A DNA stretch of 64,000 bases from Dyella marensis (GCF_900112865.1 NZ_FONH01000020.1:1-64000), one strand, 5' to 3'; positions 50,389 through 60,491 are shown, counted from the first letter of the stretch. Numbers and translations: made by a program. The notes: generated by a model from the letters alone, not told the origin.

Positions 50389-52440
50389 ATGCAGGTCATC
50401 ACAAGCACGCCCCCCTTGCCGCTCGATGCCCCTCAATGGGCCCGGTTCCGGCAACGGGAACAATTGCGAAAGGCGATGCTTGAGGGACGCTTTGACGAGG
50501 TCGAGCGCACCATGGCGGCGCTGGAGGCGGCATGGTGGCAATCGACCGGCGCAACAGATGACCACTACACGTTCCTGGCCACCGGTGGCGGTCTGTTCGA
50601 CTATGCCAGCGTCGACGCGGGCCTGCGGCTGGAACGGCTTCATGCCTGGAGAGAAGCCTGCCCGGGCTCCTACCATGCGAGGCAGATCCTCGGTCAGTAT
50701 TATTTTCGTCGGGCCTGCGACATCCGGACCGCGGGCTGGGCATCCGAGGTTGGCGAAGACCAGTGGCTGGCGGCGCACATGGCCTGCGTGACAGCGGCCG
50801 AGCACCTGTTGGAGGCCATGGCGCTCTCGGAGCGGCCGGCGCTTGCTGCCGAAACCATGATGCAGATAAGCCAGTATCTCGGCCAGCCGGACTTTGTCGA
50901 TGCGCTGTTTCGCGGGTCGCCCATGGAACAGACCATGCAGCGCGAGGCATTCGAGCCCGACCTATACGAGGCGGCCTGTGCCCGGCTTGCCAGACATGGA
51001 TTGAAGCCGCCAGGAACGCTGACGGCGACGCTCCCTGCGTCTCTTCCTCCCCTGCAGAAAGGGGATGCCCAAAATCCGGGCTACTACTGGCTGCGTTACT
51101 GCCTCTCGCTCAGGCCCCGCTGGACCGAAATCCTGGCGGCCTACGCCCAGTACCTGAGCCCACGTTGGGGCGGCGACGATGGAGAGGTCGAAAAATTTGC
51201 CACGGGTCCTTTGTGTTCTGCACTCAATGAGCAGGAGCGCAATACCGTCAGGTGGCCTGGCGTGCATGATGCATTGACGCTGCCCGATTACCCGGAGCCG
51301 GGCGATGTTCGCGAAATCGCCGCCAGGGAGAAAATCTTCAAGAAGTGGCTTGCCCGGGACCTTTCCGATGGCTTGCGTTTCATGTCGCTCGGGAAGTACG
51401 CCAATTTCACCCACTACTCGCTTGCCGACGCGACACTGGCGCATGAGCGCCATGTCGAATCCATTCGATATTGCAAGCCGCCCGAGACCTATCTGGTCGT
51501 TGATGGTCCGTTTCGGGATTTCACCAACTTGATGCTGATCAAGCATATCGGTGACGCGCATCTTGAAGACACCGAGGGCGCTTATGCGAGCGTCCTGCAA
51601 ACCGCCGTCCGCCATTTCGACGAGCCGACCATTCTGACGGTGGCCGCCTTCGCCTGGCAGTTCGGCATGTGGGGAATCGAGGCCGATCCGGCCATTGCAA
51701 CGAAGTTGATCGACCGGGTCGCGCAGCTCGAACCGCTCTATGAGCCTGACGCATTTACGCCGATGCACGCCTGTCGAATGATATGGGATGGAGGATTTCA
51801 AAAGGAGGCGACCTATCTCACCCGCGCCTTTGCAGAAAGACGCGTGTACTCCGGCGCGGCAAGCATGTACGACATCACGGGGGGCATCCGGGCCGATGCC
51901 GATCCGTCGCTGCTCGACAGGAGCGAGGCGGATCGTTGGCTCGTGCAGGCGGTCGAGGAGGGCGAGCCGGTTGCGCTGTACAACTACGCCTGGCGTCTTG
52001 AACATGTCGACAAGCTCGATCTGACGGTCCGCGAGAATTTCGAACGCGTCCGCGATCTGTATGTGGGGGCGATGCATGGCGGCGTGGACATGGCCATGAT
52101 CAGGCTGGCGAGCATCGACCGCCGGCATGGAACGGCGGAGGGAAAGCAGCAGGCCGTCGCCCATATGAAATCCCTGGTCGCCCACGATGACGATCATATC
52201 GCCGGCGAGGCCTATGGCGAGGTCGTGCTGGCCTATAAATATGGCGACGGGGTTCCCCAAAGCGAATTCATCGCCATGCAGTGGTTTGACCGTTACAAGG
52301 AACTCTTCCCCAATCATTCCGCACTGGAGTGGATGGAGACGCAGGTCTATGGGTCGACGGGGTGGCAGATGGCCGGGCGGGCAATGCGAGCCTTCTTCCT
52401 CGGCAAGAAACTCTCGAGCGAGCATCTTCCGCCGAAATGA
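50389..52440 (+). CDS. DUF4034 domain protein with Sel1-like C-terminal repeats
   Basis: A 683-aa soluble helical protein. The N-terminal DUF4034 part is marked by RKAMLEGRFDEVERTMAAL and LATGGGLFDYASVDAGLRL, followed by long helical repeats. Near the end, LVAHDDDHIAGEAYGEVVLA and YKYGDGVPQSEFIAMQWFD are a Sel1-type unit. AAGGAG precedes the ATG. Its stop overlaps the start of the M48 peptidase gene (ATGA), so the two are made together. There is no signal peptide. Function unknown; a scaffold or adaptor for the peptidase is an inference. Confidence 0.75.
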   Translation: MQVITSTPPLPLDAPQWARFRQREQLRKAMLEGRFDEVERTMAALEAAWWQSTGATDDHYTFLATGGGLFDYASVDAGLRLERLHAWREACPGSYHARQILGQYYFRRACDIRTAGWASEVGEDQWLAAHMACVTAAEHLLEAMALSERPALAAETMMQISQYLGQPDFVDALFRGSPMEQTMQREAFEPDLYEAACARLARHGLKPPGTLTATLPASLPPLQKGDAQNPGYYWLRYCLSLRPRWTEILAAYAQYLSPRWGGDDGEVEKFATGPLCSALNEQERNTVRWPGVHDALTLPDYPEPGDVREIAAREKIFKKWLARDLSDGLRFMSLGKYANFTHYSLADATLAHERHVESIRYCKPPETYLVVDGPFRDFTNLMLIKHIGDAHLEDTEGAYASVLQTAVRHFDEPTILTVAAFAWQFGMWGIEADPAIATKLIDRVAQLEPLYEPDAFTPMHACRMIWDGGFQKEATYLTRAFAERRVYSGAASMYDITGGIRADADPSLLDRSEADRWLVQAVEEGEPVALYNYAWRLEHVDKLDLTVRENFERVRDLYVGAMHGGVDMAMIRLASIDRRHGTAEGKQQAVAHMKSLVAHDDDHIAGEAYGEVVLAYKYGDGVPQSEFIAMQWFDRYKELFPNHSALEWMETQVYGSTGWQMAGRAMRAFFLGKKLSSEHLPPK

Positions 52441-54335
52441 GCGGCGCCATGCTCCAGCCTCCCCGTGAAGGCAGGTGGCGAGCCTTGGTCTGGCTCGCCT
52501 TTGGCGATCTGTGCCTGCTTGTCTGCGGCGTTGTGCTGGTCACGTCGCCTCTTTGGCTGGCATGGCTGGTGTCTTCGTGGCTTCTGTTGGCGCTGCTTGC
52601 CTTGCCTTCGCTGTCATGGGTGATTTACGGGCTGATGGTTCTGCGTGCCTATGCGAAGGCGCCGCCGGCATCGGTCTCGAGCGGCATGGAGCTGGATCTC
52701 GACAAAGTTCCAGCGCTTGCCGGGGCGCTGGAGCGCTTGCGGCTTGCCTGCGACGCGCCGGCCTTCACGGCCGTCCATATCAATACCGAACTGAATGCCT
52801 CCATCTACCAGGCGGGTTCCCGTGCGGGCCGGTCAAGGCACATCCTGGTGCTCGGTTTGCCACTGCTTGCCTTGTTGACGAGCGAGCAGGCCGCCGCCGT
52901 CATTGCGCATGAATACGCCCATATTTCCCGACGGCACGGCCATTTTGCCCGCTGGGCTTATATGGCCCGGCAACGCTGGGCGGCACTCGCCGCCTTGCAT
53001 GAGCGCAATCATCGGCTGATCACCGCGCCGCTCAGATTGTTTCTGTCCTGGTACGTGCCGCGCATGCTGCGTGAAACCCTGGAGTTCTCGCGTCGTTGCG
53101 AGGCCGTGGCCGATGCCCAGGCCATGCAGGTGTGCGGCGCCGATGTCGCTTTCGCGACGGAAGTCGTCCTGGTATTGAGGCAAAAGGCCCTGTCCGAGCA
53201 GTTCTGGCCGGACACGTTCGCGCAGGCAGGTCGCGATGACATCTCGCGGGCGCAGCCATTTGCGCAGTTGTTGACGGAGCCGGCGAACAGCGGGCCGCGC
53301 GATGATGCGCAGGCCGCGGTCTGGCTGCACGAGAGTCTCTGCGAGCCACCGGATAATCGCAGCACGCATCCCGTCCTCGCTGAGCGCATCGCGGCGACAG
53401 GCGCGGATCCGGCCGCCCCGCTTCCGGATCGTCTGCCCTGGCGCCTTGGCGGGACCTCAGCGGCGACGGATTGGTTGAAAGGGGAGGCTTCCGGCATCGC
53501 CACCCAGCTTGACGCCGATTGGCGTGGACATGCGGCCGATGGCTGGCGGGATGCAAAAGAATGGCAGGCGCGGCAGCACGAAAAATTCCTGAGGCTCCTG
53601 CAACGTCGCGAGCAACAGGTATTCGACGAGCACGACTGGTTGCAGCTGGCGCAGTTGGCGGAGAAGTTCGATCCGGCAGGGACCCTTCGCGCCGAGGCCA
53701 TTGCGCAGGGCTTGCAGGAGGCGCCCGACGACTGGGCACTACTCCAGCTCAAAGCCCTTGATCTGGAGCAAGGCGGCGATATTCATGGGGCGATTTCGCT
53801 ATGGCATCGCATCAGCCACGACGCATCCTCTTCGGAATATCAGGCTCACCGTCAGCTTTGCGAGCTTTACCTGCGGCTGGGCGATCGGATGGCGGCGGAA
53901 CGCCATCGGCAGATCGCCGACCGCTTGTGGACGGGCAGCGATGGAAGCCGGCCGGCCTTTGAAGGTTTTTTCCCGCACGGGATGCATGCCTCCGAACTCG
54001 CATTGCTGCAGGAGAAGCTTCAACCGCTCTTCCAGCACGCGCGCGCCATCTGGCTTTGCCGCGACACGCCGCCGGGCACGGCCGAGCTGCCGCGGTGGGT
54101 CTTGTATATCCAGGCTTACGAAGGTTGGTTCATGCGCATGGTCGGCAAGCTGACCGGTGAGGAGGATATGAGTGCCGCCGCCTGCAAACGCCTGCTGGAG
54201 CGATTACAGGCGCGACTGCATCTCTACCTGGAGGTGCAATTTATCGGTCCGGAGGACCGGATTCCCGCCCATTGCACGCATGACAGCTTGATTGCCCAGG
54301 CCGGCGTTGCCGCTCGGCCAGGCAGCGAGGCTTAG
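52437..54335 (+). CDS. M48-family membrane metalloprotease with TPR-like C-terminus
   Basis: A 632-aa protein. Two N-terminal transmembrane helices (LVWLAFGDLCLLVCGVVLV and a second near residue 45) precede the M48 domain with zinc motif HEYAH (VIAHEYAHISRRHG) and downstream Glu in RRCEAVADAQA. Residues from about 420 form helical TPR-like hairpins (DWLQLAQLAEKFDPAGTL, DWALLQLKALDLEQGG). Homologues such as HtpX and LoiP clear damaged membrane proteins. The coupled DUF4034 gene and the helical tail suggest a dedicated partner. The start overlaps the previous stop. Confidence 0.85.
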   Translation: MSGAMLQPPREGRWRALVWLAFGDLCLLVCGVVLVTSPLWLAWLVSSWLLLALLALPSLSWVIYGLMVLRAYAKAPPASVSSGMELDLDKVPALAGALERLRLACDAPAFTAVHINTELNASIYQAGSRAGRSRHILVLGLPLLALLTSEQAAAVIAHEYAHISRRHGHFARWAYMARQRWAALAALHERNHRLITAPLRLFLSWYVPRMLRETLEFSRRCEAVADAQAMQVCGADVAFATEVVLVLRQKALSEQFWPDTFAQAGRDDISRAQPFAQLLTEPANSGPRDDAQAAVWLHESLCEPPDNRSTHPVLAERIAATGADPAAPLPDRLPWRLGGTSAATDWLKGEASGIATQLDADWRGHAADGWRDAKEWQARQHEKFLRLLQRREQQVFDEHDWLQLAQLAEKFDPAGTLRAEAIAQGLQEAPDDWALLQLKALDLEQGGDIHGAISLWHRISHDASSSEYQAHRQLCELYLRLGDRMAAERHRQIADRLWTGSDGSRPAFEGFFPHGMHASELALLQEKLQPLFQHARAIWLCRDTPPGTAELPRWVLYIQAYEGWFMRMVGKLTGEEDMSAAACKRLLERLQARLHLYLEVQFIGPEDRIPAHCTHDSLIAQAGVAARPGSEA

Positions 54336-54409
54336 GCGCAGGCGGCCGTCTTTGATGATGGCAAGAGGGACTGTTCGTCCCTTGATCTTCGAATTCTCGT
54401 CCCATCGCC

Positions 54410-54676
54410 ATGGAAAAGGACCTGAGCGCCGTGGCCGGCTGCGCGAGGGAGCAGCGTTCGCTGATCATGCTGATGCTGCACCGCGCCCAGCATGGCGGCA
54501 CGGTCCAGTGGCTGCGCACACGGCCGGAGCTTGCCGCGAAAGTGTACGGGCTGGACAATCAGCCCTGTTGCACCGACGAGATGAAGCCTGGCCTGGAGGT
54601 TTGGTTTCAGGCGCGACACGTCATCGCCATCATCCGGAGTGACAAACCCGCTCAGGTCTCCGCAGAGGCAGGTTGA
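54410..54676 (+). CDS. Small hypothetical protein
   Basis: An 88-aa soluble protein (MEKDLSAVAGCAREQRSLIM), with no clear ribosome binding site. It lies 74 bp after the peptidase gene in the same direction and shows no motif. It may be a real small gene or a chance frame. Confidence 0.4.
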   Translation: MEKDLSAVAGCAREQRSLIMLMLHRAQHGGTVQWLRTRPELAAKVYGLDNQPCCTDEMKPGLEVWFQARHVIAIIRSDKPAQVSAEAG

Positions 54677-54743
54677 GCGGTTCTATACCAAGTATCGGTG
54701 CTCGTTCCGTTTAACGTCAGTCAACCAGCGCTCGGGGGCAAGT

Positions 54744-55364
54744 ATGGAAAACACATCAGGCGGCGGCCGCAACGCAGTCGTGCCGCCGGAAATCGACAAC
54801 TGGAACTGGGGCGCCTTCCTGCTCACCTGGATCTGGGGCCTGGGGAACAACACCTTTATCGCGTTCCTCATGTTCGTACCGTTCGTCAATATCCCGATGT
54901 GGTTCATTCTTGGCGTCAAGGGAAGCGCGTGGGCATGGAGGAACAAGCGCTGGGAAAGCGTGGAGGCATTCAAGCGTACGCAACGGAAGTGGGCCATGTG
55001 GGGCCCGGCTGTCGTGGTCTTTTTCGTGCTGTTCTCCGGAGGCATGTTCTGGACCATGGCGACGATCTTCAAGAACTCCGATGCGTACAAACTCGCCCTC
55101 AACGCCGTGCAGGTGAATCCGGAGGCAACCCGGATACTGGGCGCGCCGATCAAGCCGGGTTTTCCCACGGGCAGCATGCAGACCTCGGGCCCTGATGGAA
55201 GAGCCAGCCTGGCGTTCGATGTGGAAGGACCTAAGGGCAAAGGCACGGTCTACGTCATGGCGATCGAGGCGATGGGGCAGTGGCGCCTGGATGAAGCGGT
55301 GTTCGAAGATGAGGCAACAAAGCATCGGATCGATCTGCGTGCCGAGAGTGATCCCGGCAAGTAG
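54744..55364 (+). CDS. Coa1/cytochrome oxidase assembly-like membrane protein
   Basis: A 206-aa protein beginning MENTSGGGRNAVVPPEIDNW. The segment WNWGAFLLTWIWGLGNN is a motif shared by bacterial proteins annotated as Coa1-like. Three transmembrane helices lie in residues about 25-110; the C-terminal part is a strand-rich periplasmic domain. Its role in oxidase assembly is not established. It converges with the S9 peptidase gene. Confidence 0.65.
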   Translation: MENTSGGGRNAVVPPEIDNWNWGAFLLTWIWGLGNNTFIAFLMFVPFVNIPMWFILGVKGSAWAWRNKRWESVEAFKRTQRKWAMWGPAVVVFFVLFSGGMFWTMATIFKNSDAYKLALNAVQVNPEATRILGAPIKPGFPTGSMQTSGPDGRASLAFDVEGPKGKGTVYVMAIEAMGQWRLDEAVFEDEATKHRIDLRAESDPGK

Positions 55365-55417
55365 CCGGTTTGGGAAATGCCTCTTTCGGCAAGTCACCGC
55401 TGCTCGATGAAAGGGTT

Positions 55418-57475
55418 CTATTTCCCCACCGCCAGATACTTCGCAAACCAATCCATCGACCGTTCCAGATAATCCTGCACATGCTTCGAGTCGGCGAAGC
55501 CATGCCCCTCATCGGGATACACCACCAGCTGCGTCGGCACTCCCAGGGTCTTCAGCGCGTGCCAGTACTCGAACGATTGCGACGGCGGGGCTTCCTCGTC
55601 GCGTTCGCCCACCATGATCAGCGTGGGAGTCTTTGTCTGCTTGATGAAATTGATCGCGGAGCTCTTTGCATAGGGCGCGGGATCGTCATATAGCGAGGCG
55701 CCGAAGTAGGGAATCAGCCACTGGTCGATGCGGTTCTCACCGTAATAGCTCTGCCAGTCCGACGCGCCGGCGGCAGCGACCGCGGCGTGGAAGCGCTGGG
55801 TCTGGGTGGGGGCGAACATGCTCATGAAGCCGCCGTAGCTGGCGCCGGCGATGCCGATACGGCGATCGTCCACCGGCGCCTGCTTCTCCACCGCATCGAT
55901 GCCGGCAAGGATGTCGCGCAGGTCGCCATAGCCGAAGTCCTTGCGATTGGCCTGCACGAAGGCCTCGCCCTGCCCGAAGCTGCCGCGCGGGTTGGGCATG
56001 AACTGGAAGTAGCCGCTGGCCGCGTACATCGCTTCCATGCCGGGCCAGTACGGCAGCACGTCCCAGGACGGACCGCCGTGCACGTTGACGATCAACGGGT
56101 AGGTCTTGTGCGGGTCATAGTTCGCCGGATACATCAACCAGCCCTGCACACGGTGGCCCTCGTTGGTCCATTCCATCGATACCGCCTTGCCCCAATCCGG
56201 CTTCACCGCGGCGTTGAGCGAAGTGATCGCCGGCGGCGGCGTGTGGCCCAGCGTGCCGGCATGCACCTCCGGCGCTTGTTCGAATGTGCTCTGCTGAAAT
56301 GCCAGGCGCTGGTGATCGGCCGAAAGCGACAGCGAAAGGGCGGAGCTGCCCGTGCCGATGGTCGCCGGCAGGTTGAAGTAGGGCGCCTGTATGCTGGCGC
56401 GGTCTCCGCTCAAGGTATAGGCGGCAAGTTGCACCTGCCCCTTGACGTTCTGATTGACCAGCAGCGTGTCCTGCGCTGTCCAGGCGAACCATCGCGGCGT
56501 CACCGCGGTACCGGGCGTAAGGTCGCTCACCACGCCACCCGCGGCCGGCACGCTGTAGAGATCGCCGCCATTGGAACCTTGGTCGCTCATCAGTCCACCG
56601 ATGAAAGCGATTCGTGCGCCATCCGGCGACCATCGCGGCAACGCCATCTGCAGGCCGTGCAGCGAGCCCTGCATGGTGGCCGGATCGGCTACCACGCGTT
56701 GCACCATGTTGGCGCTTGCCTCTTGCACATAAAGCTTGGCCACCCACCAGTTGCCGTCGCCCGGCGGCGGCGCGGCGGTATAGGCGATCTGCGTGCCGTC
56801 CGGCGAGCGTTCGAATTCGTAGACGTACAGCGTATCCGCCGTCAGCGTGCGTAACGTGCCGCTGGCGACGTCGATGCTGCCGACACGCTGCAGTTCGAGA
56901 TCGCCTTCGCCGATCACGCCCACCCGTGCCTTGCCTGCTGCGACAGCGTTGGCAAGGCGCGTGGCGCCGGACACGTAGAGGAAGTCCAGCGATCTGCCGT
57001 CCTTCGTCCAGGCCAGGGCACGCGCATAGCCGGAGAGCTCGGCCAGCCGGCGCGGCGCAGTCTTGTTGTCGATGCCGACGAGATAGATATCGTTGTGCAC
57101 CGCCTGGGTGTTGGTCAGGTCATGACCGCAGTCCGCAATGAAGGCAATTTCCTGCGAGTCGGGCGCCCAGGCAATGTCGCGCTTGGCGCAGCCGGCGAGT
57201 TCCGTGCCCGTGTTCAGTGCCTGCGCGTGGTGGCCGGCGATATCGGTCAGCTGGATCGTCGGCTGCTTGCCTTGCAGCAGCCAGGCTACGTGCAAACCAT
57301 CGGGCGAGATGGCCACGGGGCCGATGCGTTTGACCTGGTCGAGCCTGGCGAGCAGTTGAGAGACGCGCGAGCCCGTTGCGGGGGCGGTATCGGTTGCTGA
57401 TGCGGCGAATGCGATTGGGCCGAGCAGAATTCCAGGAAGCAGCAGGCCGAGAAGCAAGTGCGAGCGGGAGAGCAT
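55418..57475 (-). CDS. S9 family peptidase (dipeptidyl/acylaminoacyl-type prolyl oligopeptidase)
   Basis: A 685-aa secreted serine peptidase. The signal peptide is LLLGLLLPGILLGPIAFAAS; a beta-propeller with WD40-like units (RSPDGTQIAYTA, RWSPDGARIAFIGG) covers about residues 40-400, and the alpha/beta hydrolase domain carries Ser in GASYGGFMSMF, Asp in MVGERDEEAP and His in PDEGHGF. It cuts small peptides in the periplasm, aiding peptide use. It stands alone. Confidence 0.93.
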   Translation of the reverse strand: MLSRSHLLLGLLLPGILLGPIAFAASATDTAPATGSRVSQLLARLDQVKRIGPVAISPDGLHVAWLLQGKQPTIQLTDIAGHHAQALNTGTELAGCAKRDIAWAPDSQEIAFIADCGHDLTNTQAVHNDIYLVGIDNKTAPRRLAELSGYARALAWTKDGRSLDFLYVSGATRLANAVAAGKARVGVIGEGDLELQRVGSIDVASGTLRTLTADTLYVYEFERSPDGTQIAYTAAPPPGDGNWWVAKLYVQEASANMVQRVVADPATMQGSLHGLQMALPRWSPDGARIAFIGGLMSDQGSNGGDLYSVPAAGGVVSDLTPGTAVTPRWFAWTAQDTLLVNQNVKGQVQLAAYTLSGDRASIQAPYFNLPATIGTGSSALSLSLSADHQRLAFQQSTFEQAPEVHAGTLGHTPPPAITSLNAAVKPDWGKAVSMEWTNEGHRVQGWLMYPANYDPHKTYPLIVNVHGGPSWDVLPYWPGMEAMYAASGYFQFMPNPRGSFGQGEAFVQANRKDFGYGDLRDILAGIDAVEKQAPVDDRRIGIAGASYGGFMSMFAPTQTQRFHAAVAAAGASDWQSYYGENRIDQWLIPYFGASLYDDPAPYAKSSAINFIKQTKTPTLIMVGERDEEAPPSQSFEYWHALKTLGVPTQLVVYPDEGHGFADSKHVQDYLERSMDWFAKYLAVGK

Positions 57476-57542
57476 GGTGCGACTCCGACACGTGGGGCCG
57501 TGACGCTACAACGCATCGATGTGGCGGCCAAGTGCGGGAGGG

Positions 57543-58508
57543 CTAGGGAGCCGATGGCGGAGCAAGAACGAGAGGCGCCACGGAGGGAAGCGTAGCTTCC
57601 TTCGAGATGGCGACGACAGGCCCGGCCTCCTGCGACAACGACGACGCCTCCGCCTGCTTGTTCATCACGATGATGCTGATCCGCCGGTTGATCGGATCGC
57701 CGGGATTGGCGCGGTCAAACGGCACCGATGCCGCCAACCCCACGACGCGCGCAATCTTGTCCTCGGCCAGGCCGCCATCGAGCAATGCCCGCCGCGCCGC
57801 ATTGGCGCGATCCGCCGACAACTCCCAGTTGCCGTAATGATGGTCGCTGGTATACGGCGCATCGTCGGTATGCCCCGACAGGCTGATCCGGTTCGGTACC
57901 CGATTGATAAAGCCGGACAGCTCTTCCAGGATCGTCGCGGTATACGGCCGCAAGCGCGCACTACCCAGGTCGAACATCGGCCGGTTCTGCTTGTCCACGA
58001 TCTGGATACGCAAGCCTTCCGGCGTGATATCCAGTAGCAACTGGTCCTTGAACGGCGCCAGCGCCTGGCTGCTCTGGATCGCCGCTTGCAACTGCTGCAT
58101 CAGCTCTTCCAGCCGCGCGCGCTCCTGCCTGCGCGCCTCCTTCTCGATTTCCTTCGGGTCCACGCTGGCCGTGGCGCCGCCCTGGCTCTTGCCGCCAGGA
58201 GAGCGCGACAGATCCTTCGCGCCGCCGAGCTTGATCATGCTGGTGCTCGCGCCGCCTGGCCCGGTCTGGCCCGGCGGAGCCATGGTGGCCGTGCCCTGCG
58301 TCATGCTCGGGTTCTTGAAATACTCGGAGATGGCCGCGCGCTGCTCGCGCGTGCCGGCGCCGATCAGCCACATGACCAGGAAGAACGCCATCATCGCCGT
58401 GACAAAGTCGGCATAGGCCACCTTCCAGGCGCCGCCGTGATGCCCGCCGTGTCCGCGCTTCTTCACCCGCCGCACCACGATGGGCGGCAGCTGGCCCTGC
58501 TCGCTCAT
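57543..58508 (-). CDS. motB: Flagellar motor stator protein MotB
   Basis: A 321-aa stator subunit. The single transmembrane helix with the proton-binding Asp34 is YADFVTAMMAFFLVMWLIG. A plug and linker with many Gly/Pro follow, then an OmpA-type peptidoglycan-binding domain (LSGHTDDAPYTS, RANAARRALLDGGLAEDKI, RRISIIVM). It anchors the motor to the cell wall. Its ATG overlaps the motA stop (ATGA). The long C-terminal tail after RRISI is Ala/Pro-rich. Confidence 0.93.
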   Translation of the reverse strand: MSEQGQLPPIVVRRVKKRGHGGHHGGAWKVAYADFVTAMMAFFLVMWLIGAGTREQRAAISEYFKNPSMTQGTATMAPPGQTGPGGASTSMIKLGGAKDLSRSPGGKSQGGATASVDPKEIEKEARRQERARLEELMQQLQAAIQSSQALAPFKDQLLLDITPEGLRIQIVDKQNRPMFDLGSARLRPYTATILEELSGFINRVPNRISLSGHTDDAPYTSDHHYGNWELSADRANAARRALLDGGLAEDKIARVVGLAASVPFDRANPGDPINRRISIIVMNKQAEASSLSQEAGPVVAISKEATLPSVAPLVLAPPSAP

Positions 58509-59374
58509 GCGGTGGCCTTCGCGCGCGGCGCCTTGAGGTGATCTTCCAGATCCTGGAAACCCGGACGCGCGTTGGTCGACAGCGACTTGCGCGCGAACTC
58601 CACCGATACCTTCGGGTTGTAGCCGCGCAGGTTGGCCAGCAGGGCGATCTTCACGCATTCGAAGGCCTTGCCGTCCTCCTGCACCCGGTTCTCCATCGCC
58701 GCACCCAGCGGGCCGACGAAGCCGTAGCAGAGCAGGATGCCGAGGAAGGTGCCGACCAGTGCGCCGGCGATATGCATGCCGATGCGCGAGGTATCGCCGT
58801 CGAGTTGCGACATGGTGGTGACGATGCCGAGCACGGCGGCGACGATGCCGAAGCCGGGCAGCGCATCGGCCATCTTGGTCACCGCCAGCGCGGGTGCCAT
58901 GGCCTCGTGGTGATGCGCATCCAACTCCACTTCCAGCAGTTGCTCCAGCTCATGCGGATTCATGCTGCCGCCCACCATCAGACGCAGGCAGTCGGTGGTG
59001 AACTCGATCAGGTGGTGCTCGCGCAGCAGGCGCGGGTAGGCGGAGAACAGCGAGCTGGACTGCGGATCCTCCACATGCTGTTCCACGCTGAGCAGGCCCT
59101 CCTTGCGCATCAGGCTGAACAGGTCGTAGAGCATCGACAGCAGGTCGACATAATCCTGCTTGTGGTACTTGGGCCCCTTAAGCAGGCCGATGGCATCGCG
59201 CAACGCGCCCTTCACCACCTTGACCGGATTCGCCGAGAGGAAGGCGCCCAGCGCGCCGCCACCGATGATCAATAACTCATAGGGCTGCCACAGCGCGGCC
59301 ATCTGGCCGTGGGACAGCAGGAAACCGCCGATAACGCATCCAAGCACCACGACGGCGCCAACCAGGACCAGCAT
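58505..59374 (-). CDS. motA: Flagellar motor stator protein MotA
   Basis: A 289-aa protein with four transmembrane helices. The start is MLVLVGAVVVLGCVIGGF; a cytoplasmic loop with charged residues lies between helices 2 and 3, and ALVGTFLGILLCYGFVGPLG carries the conserved proline of TM4. With MotB it makes the proton channel that drives rotation. It is translationally coupled with motB. The pair stands away from other flagellar genes in this window. Confidence 0.94.
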   Translation of the reverse strand: MLVLVGAVVVLGCVIGGFLLSHGQMAALWQPYELLIIGGGALGAFLSANPVKVVKGALRDAIGLLKGPKYHKQDYVDLLSMLYDLFSLMRKEGLLSVEQHVEDPQSSSLFSAYPRLLREHHLIEFTTDCLRLMVGGSMNPHELEQLLEVELDAHHHEAMAPALAVTKMADALPGFGIVAAVLGIVTTMSQLDGDTSRIGMHIAGALVGTFLGILLCYGFVGPLGAAMENRVQEDGKAFECVKIALLANLRGYNPKVSVEFARKSLSTNARPGFQDLEDHLKAPRAKATA

Positions 59375-59458
59375 GTGTCGCTCCGAGATACGGAGCCGGT
59401 TACTCCGTGATGCTGGTGGTATCGGCGGGTGTGGGGGAAAGTTGAGTGCTTGGTCTTC

Positions 59459-59953
59459 TTATCGCAGCAATACCCGTTGCACGCAGCGCGTACCCTGTGC
59501 ATCGGCGTCATCTTTGGCCCGGGCAAGCATGGGGTGCACTTCGACATGGATGCCCGGCTTGTCGAAGGCGTCGTACAGCCACCGCCCGTGTTCGCCGCAG
59601 GCGGAATGGCGCGCGAAGCCCATGCCCTCCAACGAGGAAGTGAAAGCGGCGTAGTCCGGTTCGCAGGCTGTTACGGCGGCAGCCTCGGCATTCGGGATGG
59701 GGTCAAAGCCGAGCTCCAGTTGCGGGACATCATGCGGCTGCAGGAGATAGCGCTCCACACTGAACGCCCAGTTCCCCGGCAGGCGCTGGCCGAAGCCGAA
59801 GTGCCCTTCCTCGATCCGGCGCACGTCCTTGCCCATCGTCCGTTGCAGCAGTTCCGGTGTCACATCGGTAATGCCGTGGATGCCGCGGATCAGCTCGAGC
59901 ATGCGCTCCAGCGCCTGCCTGGCGGTGAGATCTTGCGAGGGTGCTGCATTCAT
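59459..59953 (-). CDS. Hypothetical soluble protein
   Basis: A 164-aa protein starting MNAAPSQDLTARQALERML, with RGIHGITDVTPELLQRTMG and FGFGQRLPGNWAFSVERYLL. It has a conserved look and is mixed alpha/beta, but no family was recognised. It lies upstream of motA in the same direction, 84 bp away, with no sign of coupling. Confidence 0.6.
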   Translation of the reverse strand: MNAAPSQDLTARQALERMLELIRGIHGITDVTPELLQRTMGKDVRRIEEGHFGFGQRLPGNWAFSVERYLLQPHDVPQLELGFDPIPNAEAAAVTACEPDYAAFTSSLEGMGFARHSACGEHGRWLYDAFDKPGIHVEVHPMLARAKDDADAQGTRCVQRVLLR

Positions 59954-60125
59954 CGCGTCATGATCCTTGTGTTCGGCAGCATCTGCTAGTGCAAGAGCCT
60001 GGCTTGTCCGGGATGGCGGCGCGCTGAAGTCCGGCGATGGCAGATAGCCAACGAATGAGACGGAGCGTCAAGCCGTCTCCCTGCCGGATCTTTAGACTTC
60101 AATCCTCGATAAGCAGGGGAATTCC

Positions 60126-60422
60126 ATGGCCGACAAACTGCCTTACCCGCAAGCCATGTACCAGGTCTGCGCTCTGATGGGCTGGACTGAAGCCGGTCAG
60201 CCCGTAATTAACCAGGATCGCGGCATGACCGTGGTCAAGGCGGGGCGTGGCAACGCGATCGTGCTGATGACCAACGACAGCGATATCCGTTCCGCATGGG
60301 ACCCGCTGGATGGCGACCGGCAAGTGCGGGCGCGCGATCAACTGATATCCGTCCTGAAGCGCATGGGTATTCGGCCGGAAACGTCCTACATGATCGATCC
60401 ATCCATGTGGGGAGTCAGCTAG
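60126..60422 (+). CDS. Small hypothetical protein
   Basis: A 98-aa soluble protein (MADKLPYPQAMYQVCALMG) with a strand pair AIVLMTNDSDIRSAWD. Family unknown. It is a single-gene unit with its own terminator right after the stop. Confidence 0.6.
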   Translation: MADKLPYPQAMYQVCALMGWTEAGQPVINQDRGMTVVKAGRGNAIVLMTNDSDIRSAWDPLDGDRQVRARDQLISVLKRMGIRPETSYMIDPSMWGVS

Positions 60423-60447
60423 CTCCACCAGACATGCACCGAACAGG

Positions 60448-60491
60448 GGACGGCGGTGGCCAGGGAGATACGGCCGCCTCCGTCCTTTTTT
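60448..60491 (+). terminator. Rho-independent terminator
   Basis: Arms 60448-60461 and 60472-60485 pair over 14 positions with two mismatches, and a run of six T follows. It lies 26 bp after the small hypothetical gene. Confidence 0.85.
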
